Positions 49,131 through 64,000 of a stretch of DNA of 64,000 bases are shown here, piece by piece. The stretch comes from Lentzea kentuckyensis (GTDB taxonomy: Bacteria; Actinomycetota; Actinomycetes; Mycobacteriales; Pseudonocardiaceae). Position numbers and translations under genes: made by a program. The notes below the pieces were generated by a model that had not been told where the DNA came from, did no database searches, and saw only the letters and a list, made by a program, of their open reading frames with translations. The DNA lies in assembly GCF_002150765.1 (NCBI RefSeq), contig NZ_MUYM01000070.1:52958-116957 (forward strand), in the 5' to 3' direction. How positions within the stretch are numbered: the stretch's first letter is position 1; every line of letters starts with the position of its first letter.

Positions 49131-50293
49131 CCTCAGCTGTTCAGAGCAAGACCGGCCGTTTCATCGCGATCGCGTGTGTGCTGGCGCTGGTCCTGACCGC
49201 CGCGTTGTGGTGGGTCTTCGGCACCATGAACGGACGCAAGGTCACCGCGCACTTCGCCGCGGCCGTCGGTGTCTACCCCGGCGGTGACGTGCGGGTGCTG
49301 GGCGTGAAGGTCGGCACCATCGACGAGGTCACGCCAGAGGGCAAGACCGTCAAGGTCGTCTTCACCGTCGACCGCGATGTGCGGGTGCCCGAGAACGCGC
49401 AGGCCGTCGTGGTCGCGCCGAGCGTGGTCAGCGACCGGTACGTGCAGCTCGCACCCGCCTACACCGGTGGGCCGACGCTGGGCGACGACGCCGTGATCCC
49501 GCGCGAGCGCACGGCAACGCCCGTTGAACTGGACGACCTGTATTCGTCACTGGACAAGCTCACGACCGCGTTGGGTCCCAACGGTGCGAACGCCGACGGA
49601 GCCCTGGCGGATCTGCTGAACGCGGCCGCGAAGAACCTCGAAGGCAACGGCCAGGCGCTCAACGACACGTTGAAGAACCTCGGCCAGGCCACCCGCACGT
49701 TGTCCGGGTCCAAAGAGGACCTGTTCGCCACTGTCGACAACCTGCAGAAGTTCACCGCGATGCTGGCGGCGAACGACAGCCAGGTGCGCGACTTCAACAA
49801 GCAGCTCGCGGACGTGTCGAAGATGCTCGCCGACGAACGCGGCGACCTCGGTGCCGCGCTGTCGGAACTGGCGACCGCGCTGGGACAGGTGCAGGGCTTC
49901 ATCAAGGACAACCGCGAGGTGCTCAAGTCCAATGTGGACAAACTCGCCTCGATCACGCAGGTGCTGGTGAACCAGCGGGCCGCGCTGGCGGAGACGCTCG
50001 ACGTCGCACCGCTGGCGCTGGGCAACCTGCAGAACTCCTACAACGCGGCGTCCGGCACGCTCGACACCCGCGCGAACATCAACGAGCTGAACCAGCCGCC
50101 GATCGTGCTGATCTGCAAGCTGATCCAGCAGGCGACGCCGAACAACGTGCCGCCGGTGCTCACGCAGACCTGCAAGTCGCTGGAACCGATCCTGACCGGG
50201 GCGATTCCGCTGAAGTCGCCCGCCGAGGTGCTCGGTGACCTGAACGCGGGCAAGCTGCCGCTGCCCCTGCCGCTCGCGGGGGTGCCCCAGTGA
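49127..50293 (+). CDS. mceD: Mce-family protein MceD
   Basis: A 388-residue Mce protein: anchor IAIACVLALVLTAALWWVFG, MCE domain (YPGGDVRVLGVKVGTIDEV, VVSDRYVQLAP), long helical tunnel region, Pro/Leu-rich end. ATG 49127 overlaps mceC (ATGA). Confidence 0.93.
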   Translation: MTSAVQSKTGRFIAIACVLALVLTAALWWVFGTMNGRKVTAHFAAAVGVYPGGDVRVLGVKVGTIDEVTPEGKTVKVVFTVDRDVRVPENAQAVVVAPSVVSDRYVQLAPAYTGGPTLGDDAVIPRERTATPVELDDLYSSLDKLTTALGPNGANADGALADLLNAAAKNLEGNGQALNDTLKNLGQATRTLSGSKEDLFATVDNLQKFTAMLAANDSQVRDFNKQLADVSKMLADERGDLGAALSELATALGQVQGFIKDNREVLKSNVDKLASITQVLVNQRAALAETLDVAPLALGNLQNSYNAASGTLDTRANINELNQPPIVLICKLIQQATPNNVPPVLTQTCKSLEPILTGAIPLKSPAEVLGDLNAGKLPLPLPLAGVPQ

Positions 50294-51447
50294 AGACAGG
50301 CGCAGTGAAGAAGCTTCTGATCGGCGTTTTGTCGATGGGTTTGCTGGTCTCGGGTTGCGGGTCCGGTGGGTTCGACGGCGTCTACAACATGCCGCTGCCG
50401 GGTGGCGCCGACGTCGGTGATCACCCGTACCGGGTCAAGGCGCAGTTCAAGGACGTGCTGGACCTGGTGCCGCAGGCGGGCGTGAAGGTCAACGACGTGC
50501 CGGTCGGCCGGGTCGAGAAGATCGACCTCGGCTCCGACGGGTGGACCGCCGAGGTCACCATGCTGGTCAACGGTGACGTGCAGCTGCCGGCCAACGCGTT
50601 CGCGAACCTGCGGCAGTCCGCGCTGCTGGGCGAGAAGTTCGTCGAGCTGGGCAAGCCGAAGGACGCCGCTGGAAAGCTCGCGGACAACGCGGTGATCCCG
50701 TTGGCGAAGACGAACCGCAACCCCGAGGTCGAAGAGGTCTTCGGGGCGTTGTCGATGTTGCTCAACGGTGGTGGTGTCGCGCAGCTGCAGAACATCACCA
50801 AGGAGCTCAACGCCGCGATGGAGGGCAACGAGCAGGAGATCCGCTCGCTGCTGGGCAACCTGAACACGTTCGTCGGGGAGCTCGACAAGCACAAGGCGGA
50901 GATCGTCCGCGCGCTCGACTCGATCAACCGGCTCGCGGGAACGTTGGCCCAGCAGCGCGAGAAGATCGCGGTCGCGCTCACGGACCTGGAGCCCGGCCTG
51001 AAGGTGCTCGCGGAACAGCGCACGCAGCTGGTGACGTTGCTGAAGTCGCTGAACGCCCTGTCCGACGTCGCGACCGACACCGTGAACAAGAGCCGGGACG
51101 ACATCGTGGCGGACCTGAAGGCGTTGCAGCCGACGCTGACCAAGCTCGCGGAGTCGGGGCAGAACCTGCCGAAGTCGCTGGAGCTGCTGCTGACCTACCC
51201 GTTCCCGGACGAGGCGGTCGACGGCATCAAGGGCGACTACACCAACGCGTTCATCGACCTGGACCTGAACCTCGGCACGATTCTCGACAACCTCGGGCGG
51301 TCGCGGCAGTCCCCGCTGGACTCGTTGCTGCCGACCCAGGGCACGCCGTTGCCGATGCCGAACATCCCGCTGCCGAACCTCGGGCAGGGCACCGGGTCCG
51401 GGCTGGGTGACCTGCTCGGCGGGCTGCTGGGAGGTGGCCGCAAGTGA
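50290..51447 (+). CDS. mceE: Mce-family lipoprotein MceE
   Basis: A 385-residue Mce protein that begins with a lipoprotein signal: KKLLIGVLSMGLLVSGC, lipobox LVSG-C with acylated Cys near residue 23. This is the hallmark of the fifth (LprK-type) Mce subunit. MCE domain VKVNDVPVGRVEKIDL and LLGEKFVELG follow, then a helical region and a Gly/Leu/Pro-rich tail. The start is GTG overlapping mceD. Confidence 0.94.
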   Translation: MKTGAVKKLLIGVLSMGLLVSGCGSGGFDGVYNMPLPGGADVGDHPYRVKAQFKDVLDLVPQAGVKVNDVPVGRVEKIDLGSDGWTAEVTMLVNGDVQLPANAFANLRQSALLGEKFVELGKPKDAAGKLADNAVIPLAKTNRNPEVEEVFGALSMLLNGGGVAQLQNITKELNAAMEGNEQEIRSLLGNLNTFVGELDKHKAEIVRALDSINRLAGTLAQQREKIAVALTDLEPGLKVLAEQRTQLVTLLKSLNALSDVATDTVNKSRDDIVADLKALQPTLTKLAESGQNLPKSLELLLTYPFPDEAVDGIKGDYTNAFIDLDLNLGTILDNLGRSRQSPLDSLLPTQGTPLPMPNIPLPNLGQGTGSGLGDLLGGLLGGGRK

Positions 51448-52676
51448 TCACGCGGGGAACGAAGGTCAAGATCGGCGCGTTCGTGCTGGTCGCGTTGCTG
51501 GGCATTTCGTACGTGAGTGCCAATTACGTCGGTCTGTTCAAGTCGTCGTCGACGGTCGTGACGATGCAGCTCGCCGACTCGGGCGGCATCTTCTCCAACG
51601 CCGAGGTCACGTACCGCGGTGTCACGATCGGCCGGGTCGGGCAGCTGCGGCTGACCTCCGACGGCGTCGAGGTGGACCTGGAGCTGGACGCGGACGCGCC
51701 GCGCGTGCCCGCGTCGACCGAGGCCGTGGTGGCCAACCGGTCGGCGGTGGGCGAGCAGTACGTGGACCTGCGGCCGAAGAGCGACGGGGCGCCGTACCTG
51801 GAGGCCGGGTCGGTCATCCCGCGCTCGGCGACCAAGACGCCGCCGCCGGTCGACGGCCTGCTGTCGAACCTGGACGCGTTCGCGTCGTCGGTGCCGACCG
51901 ACTCCCTGAAGACCGTCGTCGACGAGCTGCACACCGCGTTCAGCGGCACCGGTGGCGACCTGCAGGTGTTGATCGACAACACCGCGGCGTTCACCCAGGC
52001 CGCCCAGGAGCACCTGCCGCAGACGACGCAGCTGTTGAAGGACGGCCGCATCGTGCTGGCGACGCAGGCCGCGCAGGGCGGTGCCATTCGGTCGTTCAGC
52101 GGTGACCTGCGGTTGCTCGCGGAACAGCTGAAGGCGTCCGACGGCGACCTGCGGCGGTTGATCGTCGCGGTGCCGCCGGCGTCCGAGCAGGTGTCGGCGT
52201 TGCTGAAGGAGAGCGGGCCGAACCTCGGGGTGGTCTTCGCGAACCTGCTGACGACCTCGAACATCCTCGTGACCAGGCGCGATGGTTTGGAACAGATCGC
52301 GGTGACGTACCCCATCGCCGTCGGTGGCGGTTTCAGCGTGGCGCCGGGTGACGGTTCCGCGCACTTCGGACTCGCGCTGAACGTGTTCGACCCGATGCCG
52401 TGCACGGTCGGTTATGAGGGCACGACCGTGCGACCAGGTTCTGACACCTCTGCTGCGCCGCTCAACACGCAGGCGTACTGCGCTCTCGCGCGCGGATCGG
52501 CGACCTCGGTGCGAGGCTCACAGAATGCGCCGTACGGTGGAACGCCGACGACGCCGGTCGGCAACGCGACGACGCAGCCGGGCCAGGAGCCGACCGGGCA
52601 GCAGGCAGCCGCCGAGCTGCCGTTGCTGACGTCGCTGGGCCAGCTGCTCGGTCTGCCTTCGGAGGAGAAGAAGTAG
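51444..52676 (+). CDS. mceF: Mce-family protein MceF
   Basis: A 410-residue Mce protein: anchor FVLVALLGISYVSANYV, MCE domain (NAEVTYRGVTIGRVGQLRL, AVGEQYVDLRP), helical region (STPPASEQVSALL-type), and a C-terminal disordered Thr/Gln/Pro tail. The start is GTG overlapping mceE. Sixth and last subunit; its stop overlaps the next start by one base. Confidence 0.93.
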   Translation: MITRGTKVKIGAFVLVALLGISYVSANYVGLFKSSSTVVTMQLADSGGIFSNAEVTYRGVTIGRVGQLRLTSDGVEVDLELDADAPRVPASTEAVVANRSAVGEQYVDLRPKSDGAPYLEAGSVIPRSATKTPPPVDGLLSNLDAFASSVPTDSLKTVVDELHTAFSGTGGDLQVLIDNTAAFTQAAQEHLPQTTQLLKDGRIVLATQAAQGGAIRSFSGDLRLLAEQLKASDGDLRRLIVAVPPASEQVSALLKESGPNLGVVFANLLTTSNILVTRRDGLEQIAVTYPIAVGGGFSVAPGDGSAHFGLALNVFDPMPCTVGYEGTTVRPGSDTSAAPLNTQAYCALARGSATSVRGSQNAPYGGTPTTPVGNATTQPGQEPTGQQAAAELPLLTSLGQLLGLPSEEKK

Positions 52677-53176
52677 TGCGGATCTTCACGGTGGTCGCCG
52701 CGGTGCTGGCCGTCCTGACGTTCGGGTACGCCGCGTACTTCGGCGTGGCCTGGTACTCGGCGTCGCACTCCTCGGAGTCGTCGTTCGCCGCCACTCGCGA
52801 CGACGCCCTGCGGTCCGGTCAGGTCGGCATCACGAACTTCCTGACGCTCGACTACAAGAAGGTCGACGAGGACCTGCAGCGCTGGCTCAACTCGTCGACC
52901 GGGGACCTGCGCGCCGAGATCGACAAGGACAAGGACTCGCGCAAGAAGCAGCTGGTCGACGCCAAGTCCGTGACGTCGTCGAAGGTCCTGGACTCGGCGA
53001 TCACCGAGCTGGACGACCGCGCCGGCACCGCGTCGATGATCGCCGTCGTCGAGAGCACCGTGACCCCGGAGACCGGCCAGAAGGTCACCAAGATCAACCG
53101 GTACCTGACCAAGCTCACCCGCACCGAGGACGGCTGGAAGCTGAGCCAGCTGGGCCCGCTGCGGGCTGGCGTCTGA
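52676..53176 (+). CDS. Mce-associated membrane protein, 166 aa
   Basis: A 166-residue protein with an N-terminal membrane helix (VVAAVLAVLTFGYAAYFGVA) and an extracellular SnoaL/NTF2-like domain typical of Mce-associated (Mas) proteins (RDDALRSGQVGITNFLTLDY, ending TRTEDGWKLSQLGPLRAG). It probably stabilises the Mce complex. The start is GTG sharing one base with the mceF stop (TAGTG). Confidence 0.85.
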   Translation: MRIFTVVAAVLAVLTFGYAAYFGVAWYSASHSSESSFAATRDDALRSGQVGITNFLTLDYKKVDEDLQRWLNSSTGDLRAEIDKDKDSRKKQLVDAKSVTSSKVLDSAITELDDRAGTASMIAVVESTVTPETGQKVTKINRYLTKLTRTEDGWKLSQLGPLRAGV

Positions 53177-53190
53177 GCTGATTGGAACGA

Positions 53191-54054
53191 GTGTCCGTGC
53201 CCCCATCCCGCCGCCGCCCCATCCCCACGACACCCGCCGGAGGCCGTCCCAAGGTCGCCGGCCTGCACCGCCGCGCCGCCGAGCCCGGCGCGCCGGAGGT
53301 GGAGGACGTCGCGCCGGTCGTTCCGGAGCAGGTGGAGGAGCAGGACGAGCTCAAGGCGCCGACGCCGGACGAGTGGACGCCGCCCACCACGAAGGAGTCG
53401 GCCGCCAAGCAGCCGGCCGCCAAGCAGTCGGCCACGAAGCAGTCAGACACCAAGCCGTCCGGTACGAAGCAGTCGGGCACCAAGCAGCCGGCCGCTGAGA
53501 AGGCCAAGCCCGCCCCCGCCTCGAAGCAGGCCTGGCTGCTGCCGACGGCGTTGCTGCTGGTCGCCGTGCTGCTGGGCGGCCTGGGCACGTTCTTCCTGGT
53601 CAGGTCGCGCGCCGTGTCCTACGACGCGGCCCTGGTCGACTCAGCGACCACCTCGGCGGTGAACGGCCAGGTCCGCGAGGCCGTGGAGAAGTCGTTCTCG
53701 TACAACTTCGCCGACGTCGAGTCCACCGAGAAGGCGGCCAAGGAGCTGCTCACCGGCAAGGCCCTGTGCCAGTACAACGCCGTGTTCGGGCCGGTCAAGG
53801 AAGTGGCACCCCAGCAGAAGCTGGTCGTGACCGTTCGTGTGGTGTCGTCCGCCGTGTCGTCCCTGAAAGACGGCCACGCCACCGTCCTGGTCTTCGCCGA
53901 CCAGGTCACCACCCGCACCACGGACAACCAGTCCGGCGGCGGCACCGCCATGCTCCGCGTGAGCGCGGTCGACGACGGTGGCCGCTGGAAGATCGACAAC
54001 ATGGAGATGTTCGGGGCGACGGCGGAGCAGAACCGCCAGCTGCAGGGCTGCTGA
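53191..54054 (+). CDS. Mce-associated protein with Lys/Ser/Ala repeats
   Basis: A 287-residue protein. The N-terminal 115 residues are disordered and contain degenerate KQPAAKQSATKQSDTK repeats. A membrane helix (about 118-140) follows, and then a Mas-like NTF2-fold domain (SYDAALVDSATTSAVNGQVR, RWKIDNMEMFG). It is the second Mas protein of the operon. The start is uncertain: GTG 53191, GTG 53197 or TTG 53182, all with weak sites. Confidence 0.8.
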   Translation: MSVPPSRRRPIPTTPAGGRPKVAGLHRRAAEPGAPEVEDVAPVVPEQVEEQDELKAPTPDEWTPPTTKESAAKQPAAKQSATKQSDTKPSGTKQSGTKQPAAEKAKPAPASKQAWLLPTALLLVAVLLGGLGTFFLVRSRAVSYDAALVDSATTSAVNGQVREAVEKSFSYNFADVESTEKAAKELLTGKALCQYNAVFGPVKEVAPQQKLVVTVRVVSSAVSSLKDGHATVLVFADQVTTRTTDNQSGGGTAMLRVSAVDDGGRWKIDNMEMFGATAEQNRQLQGC

Positions 54055-54056
54055 CC

Positions 54057-54107
54057 GCACGCGGGGGCCTCCCGCTCGCTCCCGGCGAACGAAAGCTCCC
54101 CGCGTGC
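54057..54107 (+). terminator. Terminator of the mce operon
   Basis: GCACGCGGGG (54057-54066) and CCCCGCGTGC (54098-54107) pair perfectly over 10 bp, with inner secondary structure, directly after the last mce-associated gene. The rest of the 574-nt gap to rpoB holds no supported gene. Confidence 0.65.
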
Positions 54108-54573
54108 ACTCGGCGGAGGTGGCTGCGGCTCAGTCGTTTGGCCCGGGCCGGTGGCGGGAACCCGATCTTCGTGCCCTAAGATCAACTCCGCCGTGAGGTC
54201 CTCGAAGTGCCCCGAAAGCACCGCCGAGACGCCCTCCGCCAGCCCCGACACGCGTGATCTCGGTCACACCGAATCTCGTGGCGCTCTGTAAGTCCGCTTG
54301 AAGCCGCCAACTTCCCACCAAATCGGCCGCACGCGTGTTTACGCAGGTCAAATGGGTGACTGACGGTGAAGAGCGCTCCATCCAGAGGGTGGATCGGTCG
54401 CCGACATCTTGACTGCACGCTCATGCAGGGTCACTCTGTCGGTGAGCAAGAGGAGGGTCCTTCCAGGTGCCTCTCGACAGTCGCCGTGCGCGTGGCTAGA
54501 CTGCCCCTTTGCGCTGCCCATTTTCCGCTTGCCCTTCGCCGAGAGCGTGGATTAGTCGAGCAGCGCCGCACCC

Positions 54574-54602
54574 TTGACAGCCGTGCTAGTTCGCTCTAGC
54601 CA
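54574..54602 (+). promoter_or_regulatory. Principal-sigma promoter of rpoB
   Basis: A perfect -35 TTGACA (54574-54579) and TAGCCA (54597-54602) with 17-bp spacing. Transcription would begin about 54609, leaving a 20-nt leader with the GGAAGGA ribosome site before the TTG start. Confidence 0.75.
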
Positions 54603-54628
54603 GCTATTTGTCCCTGGAAGGACGCATC

Positions 54629-58114
<3,486 letters not shown>

Positions 58115-58216
58115 TCACCTCGCCGGTCGGGGGAGGGCAATGCCTCCCGCGTCGCCCTCCTCCGGCCCTCCGACCAGCTCCTTTGCCACCGATCTAAAAA
58201 GGGGAAGAGAGTAGAC

Positions 58217-62113
<3,897 letters not shown>

Positions 62114-62135
62114 TTGTCGTCTGGTTGAAGTGCTG

Positions 62136-62171
62136 AACGGCCCCTGGAGCTTCGGCTCCGGGGGCCGTTTT
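62136..62171 (+). terminator. Terminator of rpoBC
   Basis: AACGGCCCCTGGAGC (62136-62150), TTCG loop, complementary arm from 62155, ending TTTT; 23 bp after rpoC. One mismatch in the stem. Confidence 0.92.
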
Positions 62172-62300
62172 GTGTTTGCTGATCTTGTCGGGGGTGGTGG
62201 CCTGTTGCTTTTGGCGGCTGCGCGTTGCGTAGATGGTTGCGGGCTCGCTTGTTCAGGGCGGGGGAGGACTGCTCGGCTGCGTCTTCGCTTGATGCTGGGG

Positions 62301-62582
62301 CTAGCGGTTTGCGATGCCGTCCAGTCGTAGCGTTGTTGACTCGTCTCGGTGGCTGCCCTTGGTGCCTACGTGCTTCTCGCTGATTTGCGCGCCGTTCTTC
62401 AGCACGTGGTAGAGCGCCATGCCGTGGCCTCGGCCCAGGTCGTAGTCGGTCTTCAGCCACTCCAGGAACACGCCCGCCTTGGTGGTCGCGTCGTAGCCGT
62501 GTTCTGCGGCTGCCGCCAGCAGGTCGGCCGGGGTCTTGCCGGTCTTCTTCTCCGCGCCGTCGAGGTAGGCCTGGAAGGACAT
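62301..62582 (-). CDS. DUF4287-family protein, 93 aa
   Basis: A 93-residue protein that matches the small DUF4287 family: MSFQAYLDGAEKKTGKTPAD, KAGVFLEWLKTDYDLGRGHG and MALYHVLKNGAQIS. The family is widespread in soil bacteria and of unknown function. Start ATG 62582. Operator-like repeats lie upstream at 62614-62640. Confidence 0.82.
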   Translation of the reverse strand: MSFQAYLDGAEKKTGKTPADLLAAAAEHGYDATTKAGVFLEWLKTDYDLGRGHGMALYHVLKNGAQISEKHVGTKGSHRDESTTLRLDGIANR

Positions 62583-62613
62583 CGTGGTCTCCGTTCGTCG
62601 TTGGAACGAGCGT

Positions 62614-62640
62614 AAGACAACTATCCCTGTCTTGACAAGA
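62614..62640. promoter_or_regulatory. Operator-like repeats upstream of the DUF4287 gene
   Basis: AAGACA (62614-62619) and TGTCTT (62628-62633) are inverted, and TCTTGACAAGA (62630-62640) is an 11-bp palindrome. They lie 32-58 bp before the DUF4287 start in an A/T-rich promoter-like stretch. Confidence 0.45.
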
Positions 62641-62694
62641 AAAATTGTCGGTGAAGCCTCGTGAGGGACTCGACTGCAGGTCAGGAGGGTTGTG

Positions 62695-63132
62695 TCAGCG
62701 GCGGCGGGCTCGGGCCAGGGCTCGGGCGCGGATCACCAGGTCGTCCACCAGGTGCTCGTCTACCAGGGGTGGGATGCCGGGCTCGTCGGTGCAGCAGCGT
62801 GGCTTGGTGCGCTTTTCGGAGAGGCGGGGGCGGACGCCGGCCATTTCGTAGAGCGCTTCGTAGAGGTCCAGGCCCGGGTCGTCGTCGTGTGGGCCCACCA
62901 GGAGCACCCACACGACTTCGGGGGAGGGGAAGGCGACCACTACGCGGTCTGGGCCGCGGAGGTGTTTCACGCAGAGGCGCGGGAGGGGTTCTGGGCCTGT
63001 TACGCGGTAGCCCAGGGCGGTGCAGCCCGAGTGGGCCAGTTCGTCCAGGAAGCGCTCGTAGGCCAGGCGGGCACGGCCGCGCAGGCCGTTGGCCTGGGCG
63101 TGGGCGGTGTGGGTTTCTACTACCTGGATCAA
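62695..63132 (-). CDS. Toxin-like partner of the downstream HTH gene
   Basis: A 145-residue protein (MIQVVETHTAHAQANGLRGR, RFLDELAHSGCTALGYRVTG, then DRVVVAFPSPEVVWVLLVGP and DLYEALYEMAGV). Its compact alpha/beta core with a Tyr/Glu pair resembles small RelE-like toxins, but I cannot place it firmly. TTG 63132 overlaps the stop of the upstream HTH gene (TTGA), so the pair is coupled. An enzyme with unknown role is also possible. Confidence 0.6.
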   Translation of the reverse strand: MIQVVETHTAHAQANGLRGRARLAYERFLDELAHSGCTALGYRVTGPEPLPRLCVKHLRGPDRVVVAFPSPEVVWVLLVGPHDDDPGLDLYEALYEMAGVRPRLSEKRTKPRCCTDEPGIPPLVDEHLVDDLVIRARALARARRR

Positions 63133-63575
63133 GCTGTGCGGACCACGCGTCCCTTGCCGCTGCGCATCTCGGCCAGTGAGGAGGCGAGGTCTGGGCGGTC
63201 CAGCAGGGACTGGTCGCTGAGGCGGCGGTGGACTTCGTCGATCAGGCCGCGGGTCTTGCCGGCGCGGCGGAGGTCCGAGACGAGGTGGAGGACCTCGTGG
63301 AGGCGCACGGTGTCCAGGAGCATGCGCGGTTCTTGGCTGTGGATGGCCAGCACGCCCTCGCGGGCCCAGGCCTTCACGGTCTTCTCGGTCAGGTCGAGGA
63401 GCTCGCCTGCCACCACGGGGCGGACCGGTGGGGCCTGGCGGAGGGTCTTTGCCACTACGCCATCGAGTTTGCGGCGGCGGTCGTCGTCTTCCGCCAGAGA
63501 TGACGCTACGGACTCGAGCTCTTCGATCGTCTCGAAGAGGTCCCGGATGTGGGCGGCCTCGGTCGCGACAGACAT
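63129..63575 (-). CDS. HTH antitoxin-like protein
   Basis: A 148-residue protein. The centre (50-75) has a MerR/excisionase-like HTH: RPVVAGELLDLTEKTVKAWA then REGVLAI. The flanking regions are helical (IRDLFETIEELESVASSLAE). The ATG at 63575 follows GGGAGGAG. A palindromic promoter precedes it and a toxin-like gene is coupled behind, the usual order of an autoregulating antitoxin-toxin pair; biochemical roles are inferred. Confidence 0.7.
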   Translation of the reverse strand: MSVATEAAHIRDLFETIEELESVASSLAEDDDRRRKLDGVVAKTLRQAPPVRPVVAGELLDLTEKTVKAWAREGVLAIHSQEPRMLLDTVRLHEVLHLVSDLRRAGKTRGLIDEVHRRLSDQSLLDRPDLASSLAEMRSGKGRVVRTA

Positions 63576-63588
63576 GGCTACTCCTCCC

Positions 63589-63629
63589 GTTGACTACCAA
63601 GTATCCACTACTTTTTCGGTAGTCGTCAA
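63589..63629 (-). promoter_or_regulatory. Promoter/operator of the antitoxin-like gene
   Basis: On the minus strand TTGACG (63629-63624) and GATACT (63605-63600) have 18-bp spacing. GTTGACTACC at 63589-63598 and GGTAGTCGTCAAC ending at 63630 form an inverted repeat flanking the promoter, suitable for autorepression. Confidence 0.6.
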
Positions 63630-63656
63630 CGGCCCCGGAGCAGGGATCCGGGGCCG
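63630..63656 (-). terminator. Terminator after the zinc-ribbon gene
   Basis: CGGCCCCGGA pairs with TCCGGGGCCG over 10 bp with a 7-nt loop, just after the zinc-ribbon gene. Confidence 0.75.
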
Positions 63657-63665
63657 CCTACGAAG

Positions 63666-63969
63666 TCACGAGGAGAAGAAGAGACCGCCGAGGCCGCGGT
63701 GCTTGCGGTGGCCGTAGCCGTAGCCCGCGTGGCCGCCGTGGTGGTGGTGGATCTGCTGTGGTGCGGCGCCCCAGGCGGGCTGGGCCGGCTGCGGGTAGGC
63801 GGCGGGCGGCGGCGCGACCGGGGGCGGCCTGCCTCTGGGCTTCGAGGCGCGTGATGGACTCGAGCTCGCCGTAGTCGAGGAAGACCCCGCGGCAGCCGTC
63901 GCACTGCTCGATGTGGACGCCCATGCGGTCAAACGTGCGCATGTTCGCATGACACTTGGGACACTGCAT
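63666..63969 (-). pseudogene. TFIIB-type zinc-ribbon protein gene, apparently frameshifted
   Basis: The N-terminus MQCPKCHANMRTFDRMGVHI then EQCDGCRGVFLDYGELESIT is a typical TFIIB-type zinc ribbon (CPKC, CDGC). In its own frame the protein then becomes an Arg/Pro shadow-like tail. In the frame one base ahead, the expected ending appears: PPPAAYPQPAQPAWGAAPQQ, HHHHGG, then GLGGLFFSS. The switch lies near a CCCCC run at about 63818-63822. One extra base, real or a sequencing error, explains both. An undamaged protein would be about 100 residues. Confidence 0.7.
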
Positions 63970-64000
63970 CGTGGTGAGCCTCCTGCGGTGGGACCGGACA

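Overview
The window is chromosomal DNA from a high-GC actinomycete, most likely order Pseudonocardiales (Lentzea, Saccharothrix or Amycolatopsis relatives). The evidence is strong G/C bias at third positions, many GTG/TTG starts, pervasive ATGA/GTGA start-stop overlaps, a Wbl protein, an actinomycete integrative and conjugative element (AICE), and the mycobacterial-type order tRNA-Thr, tRNA-Met, rpmG, hadAB, tRNA-Trp, secE, nusG, rplKA, rplJL, mkl/mce, rpoBC.

Bases 1 to about 7.3 kb are an AICE read mainly leftwards. From left to right: the first codons of a probable integrase at the edge, an excisionase-type HTH protein, a RepSA-type rolling-circle initiator, Spd-like membrane proteins, a Wbl regulator, a TraB/FtsK DNA pump, several small proteins, an SCO3933-type protein and a divergent GntR (KorSA-like) repressor. 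Three further small leftward genes follow; two of them (40 and 54 codons) are recognised here from strong ribosome sites and stop/start overlaps.

Bases 7.4 to 19.0 kb are an accessory defence island, A/T-richer in its middle. It holds an HTH-TPR regulator with a TIR effector gene behind it, an ABC-three-component-like operon (DUF4297-type nuclease, middle component, SMC-like ATPase), a TIR/NB-ARC/TPR STAND protein whose TIR domain closely resembles the first one, and an orphan DndB-like (DGQHR-family) protein with phased CTCGAGT boxes upstream. Between the first TIR gene and the nuclease operon lie a roughly 150-nt nested inverted repeat and a 21-bp perfect palindrome.

Bases 19.4 to 31.1 kb carry mixed chromosomal genes: a tandem pair of unknown paralogues with probable leaderless starts, an SLT-domain protein with a long leader, a LysR regulator divergent from an orphan NuoB/NuoC/NuoI-like trio, htpX, rfbA, yajQ, tRNA-Tyr, a PP2C-like phosphatase, an AhpD/CMD protein, a GNAT acetyltransferase and a PhzF-family protein. 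A membrane GGDEF-EAL protein (31.2-33.9 kb) leads into the conserved translation/transcription block.

Bases 33.9 to 62.2 kb hold tRNA-Thr, tRNA-Met, rpmG, the hadA/hadB dehydratase pair (no hadC), tRNA-Trp, secE, nusG, rplK and rplA. A short non-syntenic insert (AraC-type regulator, imine-reductase-like enzyme, methyltransferase, membrane protein) precedes rplJ-rplL, which have an attenuator-type L10 leader. A complete Mce lipid-transport operon follows (ATPase, two YrbE permeases, MceA-F, two associated proteins), then rpoB and rpoC. The right end has a DUF4287 gene, a two-gene module resembling a toxin-antitoxin pair with a palindromic promoter, and a zinc-ribbon gene that appears frameshifted.
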